A DNA stretch of 19,910 nt from NCBI GenBank assembly GCA_030631415.1, contig DAOVLE010000077.1:1-19910 (forward strand), written 5' to 3'. Below the pieces are notes generated by a model. That model was not told the origin of the DNA. It ran no database searches and saw nothing but the letters and a program-made list of their open reading frames with translations. The DNA comes from JAAEQG01 sp023133475. GTDB lineage: Bacteria > Planctomycetota > Phycisphaerae > UBA1845. A program made the translations under genes and the position numbers. Shown here piece by piece: positions 6,108 to 14,543 of the stretch. Every line of letters begins with the position of its first letter. Within the stretch, counting starts at the first letter, position 1.

Positions 6108-8029
6108 CACCCTTCATTGGGCAAAACACGGTAGATACGAATGATGGGCGAGGTTTGCCTGGCGGGTGCGGCTTTGCCTTGGAAAACAAGTTCGAGCGGT
6201 AGGCCGGCGAGTTGAGCCTCGGGCCTGGGCTCGCCGGCGAAAACATAGTCGATGGCATCCTTGTAAAGGCCCTCGGCAGAGATCGGCTCTGCCCCGCGAT
6301 ACCCGTCCCAGAATGCCGGGCTGACGACGATGTTGCTCAGCGAGTTGCCCAGTAGCGGATAATTCATGGTGCCGCGGCTTAGGTTAAGGATTCTCGTGCC
6401 CGGATCAAACCCGTCCACCAGAGCCGGCACCTCGTAAAACCCTGCCCGGTCCCACACACCCTCCCGCAACCGCCCGGCAAAGGCATGCACCGGCTTCAGG
6501 CTGGCCACCACCGCCGTAACAGCCAAAGCCGCCGTAAACGTAACCAGCACGGCACGCGGGAACCGAAGCATGAGCCGATCAAGCATGACAGCAGCCACCG
6601 GCACCGCGATGAGTATGAGCGGAAGCACAAACCGCAACACCTCACGGAACACGGTGACCAGCAAAACACCCGCACCCAACGCCAATGCCAGAAAAACCAG
6701 ACGCCATTTCTCAACCCGGCTCCGCGGGCGCCGATAACACCCTGTCACCATCGCCATCAACAGCCCCGGCGGGGCAAAAGCGGCAAAGGCTGCCCCAAAA
6801 CCGTTATCCACACCGTAACGATAGCCTATGCGGTTGTGCTTCGGCTCACGCCACGGGTAATCCCACCAGCGGCCAAGCTTGTCGATTACGCAGCGATCCG
6901 GGTACACGTCGGCAGCGGTAAGGCCGGCAAACAATCGGTGCCCGCCAATCTCGACGCTCAGCGGGTAGACCGGATTGCCTGCCTGGACCGCCCCACGCAC
7001 AAACCAAAAACCGGAACAAACCAAACCAGCCAACGCGAAAAGCACCAGATTGCGTCCAGCCTCGCCCACACTCCGCCCTTGCCCGGGCGACCGAATCCAC
7101 TCGACCGCCATTGCCACGATGCCCAGAACCGGCACCAGCAACAGATAGGTGGTCTTGCTCCCCAAAGCCAGCCCGGCGGAAAGCCCGGCGAGAATGAGCA
7201 AGCCGGTTCGCCGCTTGCGATCTTTCACACGGGCGACCCAGGTGAGAGCCAACAGAGCACTCAACCAAAACGCCGCCGCATATAAATCGATGTAACTCGA
7301 GAAACTCTGGAACACCACGATAGGAATACTGAGCACCAGGCACACACCAGCCAATGACCCCTTGCGACTCACCCCGACAGCCCGAGTCAGTGCATAGATC
7401 ACCGCACCCAGAAGCAGGGCCACGGGAAGATGGGCGAGGGTGATGCCCCGTTCGAGCTTGGCGAATGAGAGCAGGAACGGAATGATCATCCCGTTCTGCG
7501 GCAACGACATGTGTAGATCACCGGGCACCAGGCTCAAAGCCTGCTGCTGCATCCACATGACCGCGGTCGGCAGATGATAGGTCAGCCCATCCGAACCGGT
7601 GGGGTAGCGGGTCAGCCCATCGATGAGGAAAACCGCGTACATGCCCGCCACAATCAAGACCGGCAACCACCACCAGCCCAGACGAGGCAATGACGGCAAA
7701 CCCCCAAGCAGATGACATGCCCGCCGCGGCATTGCAAAGCCGGATACAACCACTCGATACATCGCCCAACCGAGAAGCGTGTATATGATTGCCACGGCTG
7801 TTGGCGTGACCAACCCGCGTCCACAAAACAGCGACACCGCGGCTGGCACATGCACAGCAAGAACCAGCCCCGCAGTCGGTGGTATGCAGGCCAACGCCCA
7901 CCCATCAACCCGCTCATGCACTCCACATCCACGCAACCACCGGCACCCCGCCAGCCAGCCCACAAGCCACCCCAGTGCCATGATAATGAGTGCTGTCACT
8001 TGTAGCAGGCCCATCACGCTGATCTTCAA
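6107..8029 (-). CDS. GT-C-type integral membrane glycosyltransferase-like protein
   Basis: A 640-residue protein with roughly ten to twelve hydrophobic segments, an N-terminal signal-anchor-like helix, and a C-terminal soluble tail of about 120 residues. After the third or fourth segment lies GLTRYPTGSDGLTYHLPTAVMW: an acidic residue in the first large outer loop followed by YHLP, the hallmark of GT-C/PMT-like transferases that use polyprenyl-phosphate sugars. A later outer loop has NPVYPLSVEIGG and WWDYPWREPKHNR. The role is probably transfer of a sugar to a lipid, polysaccharide or protein at the membrane; substrate unknown. The start is TTG 8029, overlapping the TGA of the small upstream gene; ATG 8014 is an alternative. 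An O-antigen-type polymerase cannot be excluded. Confidence 0.75.
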   Translation of the reverse strand: MKISVMGLLQVTALIIMALGWLVGWLAGCRWLRGCGVHERVDGWALACIPPTAGLVLAVHVPAAVSLFCGRGLVTPTAVAIIYTLLGWAMYRVVVSGFAMPRRACHLLGGLPSLPRLGWWWLPVLIVAGMYAVFLIDGLTRYPTGSDGLTYHLPTAVMWMQQQALSLVPGDLHMSLPQNGMIIPFLLSFAKLERGITLAHLPVALLLGAVIYALTRAVGVSRKGSLAGVCLVLSIPIVVFQSFSSYIDLYAAAFWLSALLALTWVARVKDRKRRTGLLILAGLSAGLALGSKTTYLLLVPVLGIVAMAVEWIRSPGQGRSVGEAGRNLVLFALAGLVCSGFWFVRGAVQAGNPVYPLSVEIGGHRLFAGLTAADVYPDRCVIDKLGRWWDYPWREPKHNRIGYRYGVDNGFGAAFAAFAPPGLLMAMVTGCYRRPRSRVEKWRLVFLALALGAGVLLVTVFREVLRFVLPLILIAVPVAAVMLDRLMLRFPRAVLVTFTAALAVTAVVASLKPVHAFAGRLREGVWDRAGFYEVPALVDGFDPGTRILNLSRGTMNYPLLGNSLSNIVVSPAFWDGYRGAEPISAEGLYKDAIDYVFAGEPRPEAQLAGLPLELVFQGKAAPARQTSPIIRIYRVLPNEG

Positions 8030-8157
8030 AGCTTACCGATGAGGCGCGCAGCTTCGCGCCAGAACATCCGCACTGCTTCGGAATGCAGCACGTAGACCAA
8101 GAGGCTGACTACGCACAACCACAGCGAGATACGGTTCTCGAATGTGCTCGACTTCAT
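8026..8157 (-). CDS. 43-residue single-pass membrane protein, coupled to the GT-C gene
   Basis: An uninterrupted frame from ATG 8157 to TGA 8026 encodes a short protein starting MKSSTFENRIS, then one hydrophobic helix LWLCVVSLLVYVLHSE, then a basic amphipathic tail (MFWREAARLIGKL). Positive-inside reasoning puts the tail in the cytosol. Its stop overlaps the TTG start of the glycosyltransferase gene (TTGA), the arrangement of translationally coupled genes, and this is the main support. No strong ribosome site precedes it, and I do not recognise the family. It could act as a partner of the transferase. Confidence 0.5.
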   Translation of the reverse strand: MKSSTFENRISLWLCVVSLLVYVLHSEAVRMFWREAARLIGKL

Positions 8158-8246
8158 AGTATCGCACCACGCACGATATTATCGGCCAATAGCTTGAGAC
8201 GGTTGACGAGGATTTTTCACACCGCAGAGCAACCATGCCAGTTGAT

Positions 8247-8345
8247 AAGTCCAAAGTCCCTAGTCCAAAGTCCAAAGTCAGTAACCAGTGGGGCCTTGGA
8301 CCTTGGACTTTGGACTTTGGACCTTGGACCTTGGACCTTGGACTC
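8247..8345. repeat. Inverted heptamer array (AGTCCAA / TTGGACT)
   Basis: Left block 8247-8280 has AGTCCAA-type 7-mers; right block 8294-8345 has seven or so TTGGACC/TTGGACT 7-mers in the opposite sense. The blocks are complementary with a loop of about 13 bases, so the array can fold into a long hairpin with register slippage. It is not protein-coding in any convincing way and there are no spacers, so it is not a CRISPR. Confidence 0.85.
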
Positions 8346-8348
8346 GTA

Positions 8349-8476
8349 GGGTGCCATGCCCACGCTTGCGTGGGCATGTATTGCATGAGGATGCCCTGGG
8401 CAGCCCTGGCATGCTTGATCCTCTCATCACCTCATCTGCCCTCTGCATGGCCACGTAAACGTGGACCATGCCACCC
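8349..8476. mobile_element. MITE-like element with terminal inverted repeats
   Basis: Ends GGGTGCCATG (8349-8358) and CATGCCACCC (8467-8476) are inverted at 9 of 10 positions. Each end carries a hairpin: CATGCCCACGC/GCGTGGGCATG at 8355-8378 and CATGGCCACGT/ACGTGGACCATG at 8446-8470. No ORF lies inside. Related CCATGCCACCC strings occur at 155 and 1747. From 8158 to 8596 no gene is seen; this element and the heptamer array fill much of it. Confidence 0.6.
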
Positions 8477-8596
8477 AACGCGGCCCGATTGGAGGGCTGC
8501 TCTGAACTGATTCGCGGTGAGGATTCAGTCGATAAGAGCGGAGTGGTGTTGCACAACGATCGCACCGGGCGGCCGATCATACGGGGTCACTAAAAG

Positions 8597-9859
8597 ATGG
8601 TAAACAATATTACAGAAACCTGTAGCACTCCGGCGGCATGCGAGGCCCGGGCACATGAGCGGGCGCATAATCCACAAGCCGCATCACCGTCTCTTGCAGA
8701 CGTCGCCGGAGGCACAATCCTGGTGGCGGAAGATGATCCGGACAGCCGCGATCTTGTTGAGCACCTTTTGAAACACGCCGGCTACCAGGTCTTGTCGGCT
8801 GAGGACGGCGAGGGCGTGTTTGATATCCTCGAGCACCAGACCCCCAGCCTGTTTCTGCTGGATTGCAATATGCCCAAACTGGGGGGGCTTGAGGTATGTC
8901 AACGCCTGAAAGCAAACCCGCGATTGTCCGATATTCCGGTGATCTTTCTGACCGTCTTGTCGGCGCCGGAGGACAAGGTCCGGGGGTTTGAGGTTGGCGG
9001 GGCGGACTATGTCACCAAGCCCATCGAAAAGCTGGAGTTGCTCGCACGCATACACAGTCACCTGGAACTGGCGATCAACCGCCATATGCTCCAGCGAAAA
9101 GCCTCTCTTCTCCAGACAGTTACGGAAGAGCAATGTGGGCGACTCGATGAGGTGCGGGCCGGGCAGGAAACGATGCTGACCCAACCGTCGGCGTTCCCCG
9201 AGCTGAAAGTGGCGGTTCGATTCAATCCCGCCCACGAAGCCGGCGGCGATTTTTATGAGATTGCCCGCTTTGCCGATGACGAGTTCGGGTTTTTTGTTGC
9301 CGATGTCTCAGGGCATGATCTTAGCGTGCCTTTCATCACCGGCGCCTTAAAGGCTTTGGCGGTCACGTTTATCAACGAAAGCCTTACTCCGCAGGAAACG
9401 ATGACCATGTTCAACGCCAGCGCGATAAAACTCCTGCAGGAGGATCGTTATATAACCGCCGGATACGCAAGGTTTTCACGGTCCCGCATGGAAGTCGAAT
9501 TGGCCAGCGCGGGGCATCCACCGGCACTTCTTCAGAAGATGAGCGGGGACGCGGAGTATGTCCCTTTGGTGGGCGATGTTCTGGGGATGTTCGAGCTGGT
9601 CCGATTCGAGTCACGGCGTTTTGAAGTTCAACCGGGCGAGCGGTTGTTCCTCTACAGCGACGGGCTGATCGAGGGTTATCCCGATTCCACCGGCCGGCGG
9701 GGACGGGCGTTATGGGGCATGGGCCAGTTCAGGGAGAATCTGAAAGAAACCCGCTCGATGGCGATCTCCGAGGCGGTGGACCACATCGTTGACCAACTCC
9801 TGGATCAGTGGAGCGGAGGGGCCGATGATGACATTGTTGTTCTGGGAATCGAGTTCTGA
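8597..9859 (+). CDS. Receiver-PP2C (SpoIIE/RsbU-type) serine phosphatase response regulator
   Basis: A 420-residue cytosolic protein. Residues about 38-160 form a receiver: acidic pair in VAEDDPD, phosphoacceptor Asp89 in LLDCNMP, Thr in FLTVLSA, Lys in VTKP. A short coiled linker (about 160-195) leads to a SpoIIE-type PP2C domain with GGDFYE, FFVADVSGHD, ASAGHPPALL, LYSDGLIEG and GGADDDIVVLG, all metal-site motifs present. Family knowledge: such proteins dephosphorylate a phospho-serine STAS antagonist when their receiver is phosphorylated. The RsbW-like and STAS genes follow at 41 and 2 bp, so the STAS protein is the expected substrate. The hybrid CheA downstream is a plausible phosphodonor. 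The first 37 residues are low-complexity and the ribosome site is weak, so a later start is possible. Confidence 0.9.
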   Translation: MVNNITETCSTPAACEARAHERAHNPQAASPSLADVAGGTILVAEDDPDSRDLVEHLLKHAGYQVLSAEDGEGVFDILEHQTPSLFLLDCNMPKLGGLEVCQRLKANPRLSDIPVIFLTVLSAPEDKVRGFEVGGADYVTKPIEKLELLARIHSHLELAINRHMLQRKASLLQTVTEEQCGRLDEVRAGQETMLTQPSAFPELKVAVRFNPAHEAGGDFYEIARFADDEFGFFVADVSGHDLSVPFITGALKALAVTFINESLTPQETMTMFNASAIKLLQEDRYITAGYARFSRSRMEVELASAGHPPALLQKMSGDAEYVPLVGDVLGMFELVRFESRRFEVQPGERLFLYSDGLIEGYPDSTGRRGRALWGMGQFRENLKETRSMAISEAVDHIVDQLLDQWSGGADDDIVVLGIEF

Positions 9860-9900
9860 GCCTTGATTCGCCGAGGCGCTTGCTGCACAGAGAGGTAATC

Positions 9901-10350
9901 GTGTTTAAGGTCGAGAGTGCCACACCCCGAAAACTTTGCGTTCACATGTTGGCGTCGCTGGAGAACATCGACCAGGCCGATAGCGCGGTTTCCGGCTTTC
10001 TGATCGAGAGGAAGGTTCCGGTAGACCGGTTTGCAGTCCGCATCATGTTGCGGGAAGCCCTGCTTAACGCGGTGACTCACGGTAGTGGGGGAGACTCGCG
10101 TTTGCCGGTGCGGCTGGACGTGGAACTCGGTAAGTCTGGGGTGGCGTTGGCGATCGAGGATACCGGGGAGGGGTTCATCTGGCAGGACCGGGACGTCAGT
10201 TTCGACGTGCTTGGCGACGGAGGTCGAGGCCTGGCGTTGATGCAGATTTACTCCTCAGAAATGACTTTCAACGAAAGTGGGAACAGGGTGGCACTACGGC
10301 GGAACTACGATGTCCCAGCCGTATGTCACGAGGGCAGCAGCGGGGATTAA
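9901..10350 (+). CDS. RsbW/SpoIIAB-like anti-sigma serine kinase (HATPase)
   Basis: A 149-residue GHKL ATPase. The start is GTG 9901, preceded by AGAGAGG at ideal spacing; an in-frame TTG at 9880 lacks a site. The N box is REALLNAVTHGSGGD, the G1 box AIEDTGEGF and the G2 box GGRGLALM, so ATP binding is intact. Family knowledge: these kinases phosphorylate a STAS partner on serine and sequester a sigma factor or another regulator when the partner is phosphorylated. Here the STAS gene starts 2 bp after the stop codon. The controlled target is not in the window: no sigma factor gene is seen, so the output may be elsewhere or may not be a sigma factor. Confidence 0.88.
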   Translation: MFKVESATPRKLCVHMLASLENIDQADSAVSGFLIERKVPVDRFAVRIMLREALLNAVTHGSGGDSRLPVRLDVELGKSGVALAIEDTGEGFIWQDRDVSFDVLGDGGRGLALMQIYSSEMTFNESGNRVALRRNYDVPAVCHEGSSGD

Positions 10351-10352
10351 AC

Positions 10353-10661
10353 ATGTTGCAGACTGAACAGTTGGACGAAATGCTGGTGGTCAAGCCGGAT
10401 GGGGACATTGTCGCCTCCGCTTTGGAGAGTTTTCGGAAGGAATTGCAGGGGCTGATCGAGCAGGGGCATGTCAACCTGGCCATCGACCTGGACGGTGTCG
10501 GCATCATTGATTCCAAGGGGTTGGCGATTTTCATGCTCTGCCACAAGAGCCTGACCGCCAAAGGGGGGCGGTTGGTGGTTCTCACCGGCAACGAGGACTT
10601 CAAGCAACTCTTCCATGTCATGCGCATGGATGAGCACTTTACGGTGGCGGGGGCGTTGTAA
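10353..10661 (+). CDS. STAS-domain anti-sigma factor antagonist (RsbV/SpoIIAA-like)
   Basis: A 102-residue single STAS domain. The motif GIIDSKGLAIFM keeps the Asp and the phosphorylatable serine (Ser54) of the DSxG loop. ATG 10353 is chosen because GGGGA lies six bases upstream and the preceding gene stops at 10350; an ATG at 10323 would overlap that gene and has no site. It is the expected substrate of the RsbW-like kinase and of the PP2C phosphatase encoded just upstream, completing a partner-switch trio. The 95-bp gap to cheA contains a palindromic repeat. Confidence 0.9.
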   Translation: MLQTEQLDEMLVVKPDGDIVASALESFRKELQGLIEQGHVNLAIDLDGVGIIDSKGLAIFMLCHKSLTAKGGRLVVLTGNEDFKQLFHVMRMDEHFTVAGAL

Positions 10662-10677
10662 CACTACAGCGCGCCTT

Positions 10678-10730
10678 GTATCGCAGGCTTCCAGCCTGCA
10701 AAAAGCCGGCAGGCAGGATGCCTGCGCTAC
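10678..10730. repeat. REP-like double palindrome between the STAS gene and cheA
   Basis: Outer ends GTATCGCAGG and CCTGCGCTAC are inverted at 9 of 10. Inside are two hairpins, GCAGGCT-TCC-AGCCTGC (10684-10700) and GCAGGCA-GGA-TGCCTGC. The frame of cheA stays open through it, which falsely extends the ORF to 10676. Confidence 0.75.
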
Positions 10731-10756
10731 GAGTTTGGATGACCAGGAGTGAAAAC

Positions 10757-13700
10757 GTGTCTCTGGACAACGAAAAAATTATCGAGGAATTTACGGTCGA
10801 ATCCCAGGAACACCTTGCGGACGTCGAGAACGATCTGCTGGCCATCGAGGCGGCGGGTGCGGACATCGACCTCGATCTGGTCAACAAGGTGTTTCGGGCG
10901 GTGCACTCGATCAAGGGTGCGTCCGGCTTTTTGGGATTCACGACAATAGGCGAACTCTCCCATAGCCTGGAAAATATTCTTAACCTGATACGCAACAAGG
11001 AGTTGGTTCCCACGTCGGCGATCGTCGACGCTTTGCTGCGTGCGGCGGATGCTTTACGTGGTCTGATCAACGACATCCACCATTCCAATGAGGCGGACGT
11101 GTCCGAACACGTCGACGCCCTCAAGAAAGTTATCGCGGGTGAAACGAGCCAGTCCGTGCGCGACAGCCTGGAGCAGATGGTGAGGATCGGCGAGCCTGGT
11201 CGACCGGCCTTCGAGGTATCCAAGCATACTCTGGAGACCCAGAAGCGCTTCGGCAACCACCTGTACACCCTCGAGTTCGACCTGATTGCGGACGTGGAGG
11301 ACAAGGGCAAAACGCCCTTGAACCTGGTCAAGGAGTTGATGGCGCTGGGGGAGATGGTGGAGGCACGGCTGGACCTTGCGAACTGCGAGGCAGGGCTGGA
11401 CGGCGAGATTCCGGACACGATCTCGTTCGTAGTCTTGTTTGGCACGGTTGTGGATGTGGAGATGTTGGCCGATGCCTTCGAGCTAACCCCCGAACGGGTT
11501 CACAGCATTGATATCGAAGATGCCCTACCCGTTCCGGCGGAGGCGGAATCGCATCGGAGGGAGGAAACAGAAAAAGCAGTTGATACGCCGGTGCCGCCGG
11601 ATGTTCCCGCTGCTGAGCCGAAGAAGGAAGTATCAGCAACCGCCGCCGGCGCATCGCCCAAACCGGCGGAGACCAACATCCGAGTTTCGGTTGGGTTGTT
11701 GGATCATCTGATGAATCTCGCGGGTGAGTTGGTTCTCTCGCGAAACCAGTTAATACAGTATGTCAGCAGTGGTCGACTCGACGGGCTGGAATCCATCGCG
11801 TCCCAACTCGACCAGATCACCAGCGAGTTGCAGGAGTCGATCATGCAGACGCGGATGCAGGCGATCGGCACGGTCTTCACCAAGTTCCCCCGCGTGGTGC
11901 GCGATCTGAGCGGCAAACTCGGCAAGCAGTGCGAACTGACCCTGACGGGCAAAGAAGTCGAACTGGACAAGTCGATCATCGAAGCCATCGGTGATCCGCT
12001 GACCCACCTGGTGCGCAACTCGATCGATCACGGTATCGAGCGCCCCGATCAGCGCACCGCCAAGGGCAAAAACGCGACGGGAACCATTTCCCTCAAAGCC
12101 TTTCATCAAGCCGGCAAGGTCAACATCGCCATCCAGGATGATGGTGCGGGAATCAACGGCGATAAGCTCAAGGAAAAGGCCGTCGCCAAAGGCCTGATCA
12201 CTTCCGACCAGGCCCACGAAATGAGCGAGCGCGATGCCGTAAGACTCATCTTCCATCCGGGTTTCTCGATGGCTGAGGTGGTCAGCGACGTCAGCGGGCG
12301 GGGCGTCGGCATGGACGTGGTGAAAACCAACATCGAGAAGCTCGGCGGAACGGTGGACATCGACACCGAAGTCGGTGTTGGGACGACCGTCCAAATCAAG
12401 CTCCCGTTGACGTTGGCCATCATCCCGTCGCTGGTGGTGCGTGGTGGGGAGGATCGCTTTGCGATTCCGCAGGTGAACATCAGTGAGTTGGTGCGGATCA
12501 GGCCCAATGAGGTGGCCCGGAAGATCGAGCGTGTCAAAGATGCCGAGGTGCTTCGCTTGCGGGGCAATTTGCTACCATTGCTTCGCTTGAGCACCGCCAT
12601 GGGCATGCAATCCAAATACCTCGATCCCCAACCGGCGGAGCTGAAGGACAGCCATCGCGAACGGATCGTGGACCGGCGCGAGCCGGACGATGCCGCAGTT
12701 GTCGAGCACGAAAAATCCCGCTCGGGAACACCACGCCGGCAGAACACGGCGGCGGGGGCTCTGAACATCATCGTGGTCGAAGCCGGCCACCTGCGCTACG
12801 GGTTGATCGTGGACGCCCTGCACGATTCCGAGGAAATCGTGGTCAAACCGCTCGGTCGTCATATGAAAGATTCGCCCTGCCTGGCGGGGGCCACCATCCT
12901 GGGGAACGGCAACGTCGCCTTGATCCTGGACGTTGCGGGTATTGCCTCCAAGTCACAACTCAGCGCACCGGAAGAGGACACCGCCCGGGGAGAGAAAGTC
13001 TCTGGCGAAAGTGTCTCCGATGAGTCGCAGTCGGTGTTGCTCTTCACCAACGACCCCAGCGAGCAATTTGGGGCTCCCATGGGGTTGATCACGCGGATCG
13101 AGCGGATCCGCAGTGAACAGATCGACAGCGTCGGCGGGCAGGAGGTGCTCCAGTATCGGGGTTCGACATTGCCGCTGCTGACCTTGGAAAGCCAGATCAA
13201 AGCCAAACCCAGACCGGAGCAGCCCAAGCTCTATGTCGTGGTGTTCAGCATCTCCGGGCGCGAAGTCGGCCTGATCGCTCCGCAACTGGTCGACATTCGG
13301 GAGATTCCCGCCGAAATGGACGCCGTCACGTTCAGCGAGCCGGGTGTGTTAGGCTCGGTCATTGCGGACGGCAAGACCACCCGGTTGATTGACCTCTTCG
13401 CGCTGGCGGAAAAAGCCCACCCGGAGTGGTTCGCCGATCGCCAAAGTGTCGAAACCACCCAAGGGGAGACGCCCACTCTGCTGCTGGTGGAGGATTCGGG
13501 CTTCTTCCGCAGCCAACTCACCAGCTTTATGGAAAGCGAAGGATACCAGGTGGTTGCGTGTGAAGACGGGCTGGTGGCCTGGGGCACTTTGCAGGACCCC
13601 GAGCAGTGTTTCGACCTGGTGGTCACCGACATCGAGATGCCCAACATGAACGGTCTGGGGTTGGCGCGAAAGATCAAAGGCGATCCGCTCTTTGCTCATC

Positions 13701-13891
13701 TGCCGATCGTCGCGGTCACCTCGTTGGCCAGTGAAGAGGACATTCAGCGCGGATTCGAGGCGGGAATCGACGATTATCAAATCAAACTGGACCGCGAGAA
13801 GCTCGTCGCTTCGGTTGCCAGGCATCTCAAAGCCGCGAAGCTCAAAGCGGGCGTCACCGCCGAACAACCGGCGACCGGCATAAGGAGTTGA
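10757..13891 (+). CDS. cheA: Hybrid chemotaxis histidine kinase CheA with C-terminal receiver
   Basis: A 1044-residue cytosolic kinase. GTG 10757 is fixed by AGGAGT six bases upstream; upstream frame is repeat DNA. Order: Hpt domain with FRAVHSIKGASGF (His50); a P2-like region about 160-250; an acidic Pro/Ala linker; the dimerisation helices (GLLDHLMNLAGELVLSRNQL); the HATPase with N box HLVRNSIDHGIE (His417), DDGAGI, FHPGFSM and GRGVGMDVV; a CheW-like domain interrupted by a charged insert around 620-665; a second CheW-like region about 750-880; and a receiver with VEDSG, Asp958 in VTDIEMPNMNG, Thr in VTSLAS and Lys in QIKLD. All catalytic parts look intact. It phosphorylates receivers in response to the receptor; the fused receiver may be a phosphate sink or output. 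cheW follows 2 bp later. Confidence 0.95.
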   Translation: MSLDNEKIIEEFTVESQEHLADVENDLLAIEAAGADIDLDLVNKVFRAVHSIKGASGFLGFTTIGELSHSLENILNLIRNKELVPTSAIVDALLRAADALRGLINDIHHSNEADVSEHVDALKKVIAGETSQSVRDSLEQMVRIGEPGRPAFEVSKHTLETQKRFGNHLYTLEFDLIADVEDKGKTPLNLVKELMALGEMVEARLDLANCEAGLDGEIPDTISFVVLFGTVVDVEMLADAFELTPERVHSIDIEDALPVPAEAESHRREETEKAVDTPVPPDVPAAEPKKEVSATAAGASPKPAETNIRVSVGLLDHLMNLAGELVLSRNQLIQYVSSGRLDGLESIASQLDQITSELQESIMQTRMQAIGTVFTKFPRVVRDLSGKLGKQCELTLTGKEVELDKSIIEAIGDPLTHLVRNSIDHGIERPDQRTAKGKNATGTISLKAFHQAGKVNIAIQDDGAGINGDKLKEKAVAKGLITSDQAHEMSERDAVRLIFHPGFSMAEVVSDVSGRGVGMDVVKTNIEKLGGTVDIDTEVGVGTTVQIKLPLTLAIIPSLVVRGGEDRFAIPQVNISELVRIRPNEVARKIERVKDAEVLRLRGNLLPLLRLSTAMGMQSKYLDPQPAELKDSHRERIVDRREPDDAAVVEHEKSRSGTPRRQNTAAGALNIIVVEAGHLRYGLIVDALHDSEEIVVKPLGRHMKDSPCLAGATILGNGNVALILDVAGIASKSQLSAPEEDTARGEKVSGESVSDESQSVLLFTNDPSEQFGAPMGLITRIERIRSEQIDSVGGQEVLQYRGSTLPLLTLESQIKAKPRPEQPKLYVVVFSISGREVGLIAPQLVDIREIPAEMDAVTFSEPGVLGSVIADGKTTRLIDLFALAEKAHPEWFADRQSVETTQGETPTLLLVEDSGFFRSQLTSFMESEGYQVVACEDGLVAWGTLQDPEQCFDLVVTDIEMPNMNGLGLARKIKGDPLFAHLPIVAVTSLASEEDIQRGFEAGIDDYQIKLDREKLVASVARHLKAAKLKAGVTAEQPATGIRS

Positions 13892-13893
13892 GT

Positions 13894-14367
13894 ATGAGCA
13901 CAGCAGTTGAAACGTCCCAAGCCCACGCCGCCGGAGAGGCGGAGATTGCCACCTTCTACGTTGGCAACCAGCTCATGGGGGTGAATATTCAGCAAGTGCA
14001 GGAGATCAATCGCCACGTAAAGGTCACCGCGGTTCCGCACGCTCTGGACTGTGTTCGCGGGGTGATCAATCTGCGCGGTGAGGTGGTCACCGTGGTGGAC
14101 CTGCGAACGATCCTGGGTCTGGAGCAAACCGAGATTTCCGACCAAAGCCGCAACGTGATCGTCAAATCGCGGGACGAGAAGATCGGCCTGCTGGTCGACC
14201 GCATCGCCGATGTGGAAAGCATCCGGACCGAGGAAACCGAACCACCGCCGGCCAACGTCAGCGGCGTCGATGGGCGTTTCTTCAAAGGCATCCACAAGCT
14301 GGAGTCGGAACTGTTGGTGATCCTCGATGTGGAAGAGGTGCTCTCCACGGAAGGCAACGAACCGTAG
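13894..14367 (+). CDS. cheW: Chemotaxis coupling protein CheW
   Basis: A 157-residue single CheW domain linking receptor and CheA. The core motifs are FYVGNQLMGVNIQQVQEI, the conserved VRGVINLRGEVVTVVDLR, and a C-terminal ELLVILDVEEVL. A short disordered N-terminus (about 15 residues) precedes the domain. ATG 13894 is preceded by AGGAG at 13883-13887, which overlaps the end of cheA; the TTG at 13888 is too close to that site. The 2-bp spacing shows co-translation with cheA. Confidence 0.95.
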   Translation: MSTAVETSQAHAAGEAEIATFYVGNQLMGVNIQQVQEINRHVKVTAVPHALDCVRGVINLRGEVVTVVDLRTILGLEQTEISDQSRNVIVKSRDEKIGLLVDRIADVESIRTEETEPPPANVSGVDGRFFKGIHKLESELLVILDVEEVLSTEGNEP

Positions 14368-14396
14368 GGGGCCGCTGTGCGGTGGGTGGGCCATCG

Positions 14397-14524
14397 CTTT
14401 AGGGACTGTCGATAAACCCCGTACCGCCGGCTTCCAGCCGGCATAGCGTCCCATAAAACGCGACTTATCGCCTATTGTGCCGGCTGGAAGCCGGCGGTAC
14501 GGGGTTTATCGACAGCCCCTAAAG
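14397..14524. mobile_element. Cruciform-forming MITE-like inverted repeat
   Basis: Arms of 47 bp (14397-14443 and 14478-14524) match at 46 of 47 positions around a 34-base spacer. Each arm also contains a small palindrome, GCCGGCTTCCAGCCGGC. There is no ORF and no clear target duplication. It fills most of the cheW-receptor gap and could act on transcription between the two genes. Confidence 0.85.
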
Positions 14525-14543
14525 CCCTGGGCCACCCGCCCCC

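Noticed and set aside
6485..7285. 266-codon plus-strand frame inside the glycosyltransferase gene
   Set aside because: Rich in His, Arg, Gln and Pro, as expected for the complement of a membrane protein gene; no motif.
8247..8345. CRISPR array
   Set aside because: The units are contiguous 7-mers with no unique spacers and no cas genes nearby.
8235..8510. Open frames across the heptamer array and MITE-like element
   Set aside because: The translation only mirrors the 7-mer repeats; not a gene.
10676..10756. N-terminal extension of CheA to the upstream TTG
   Set aside because: It translates a palindromic repeat; GTG 10757 has an ideal ribosome site and begins the Hpt domain.
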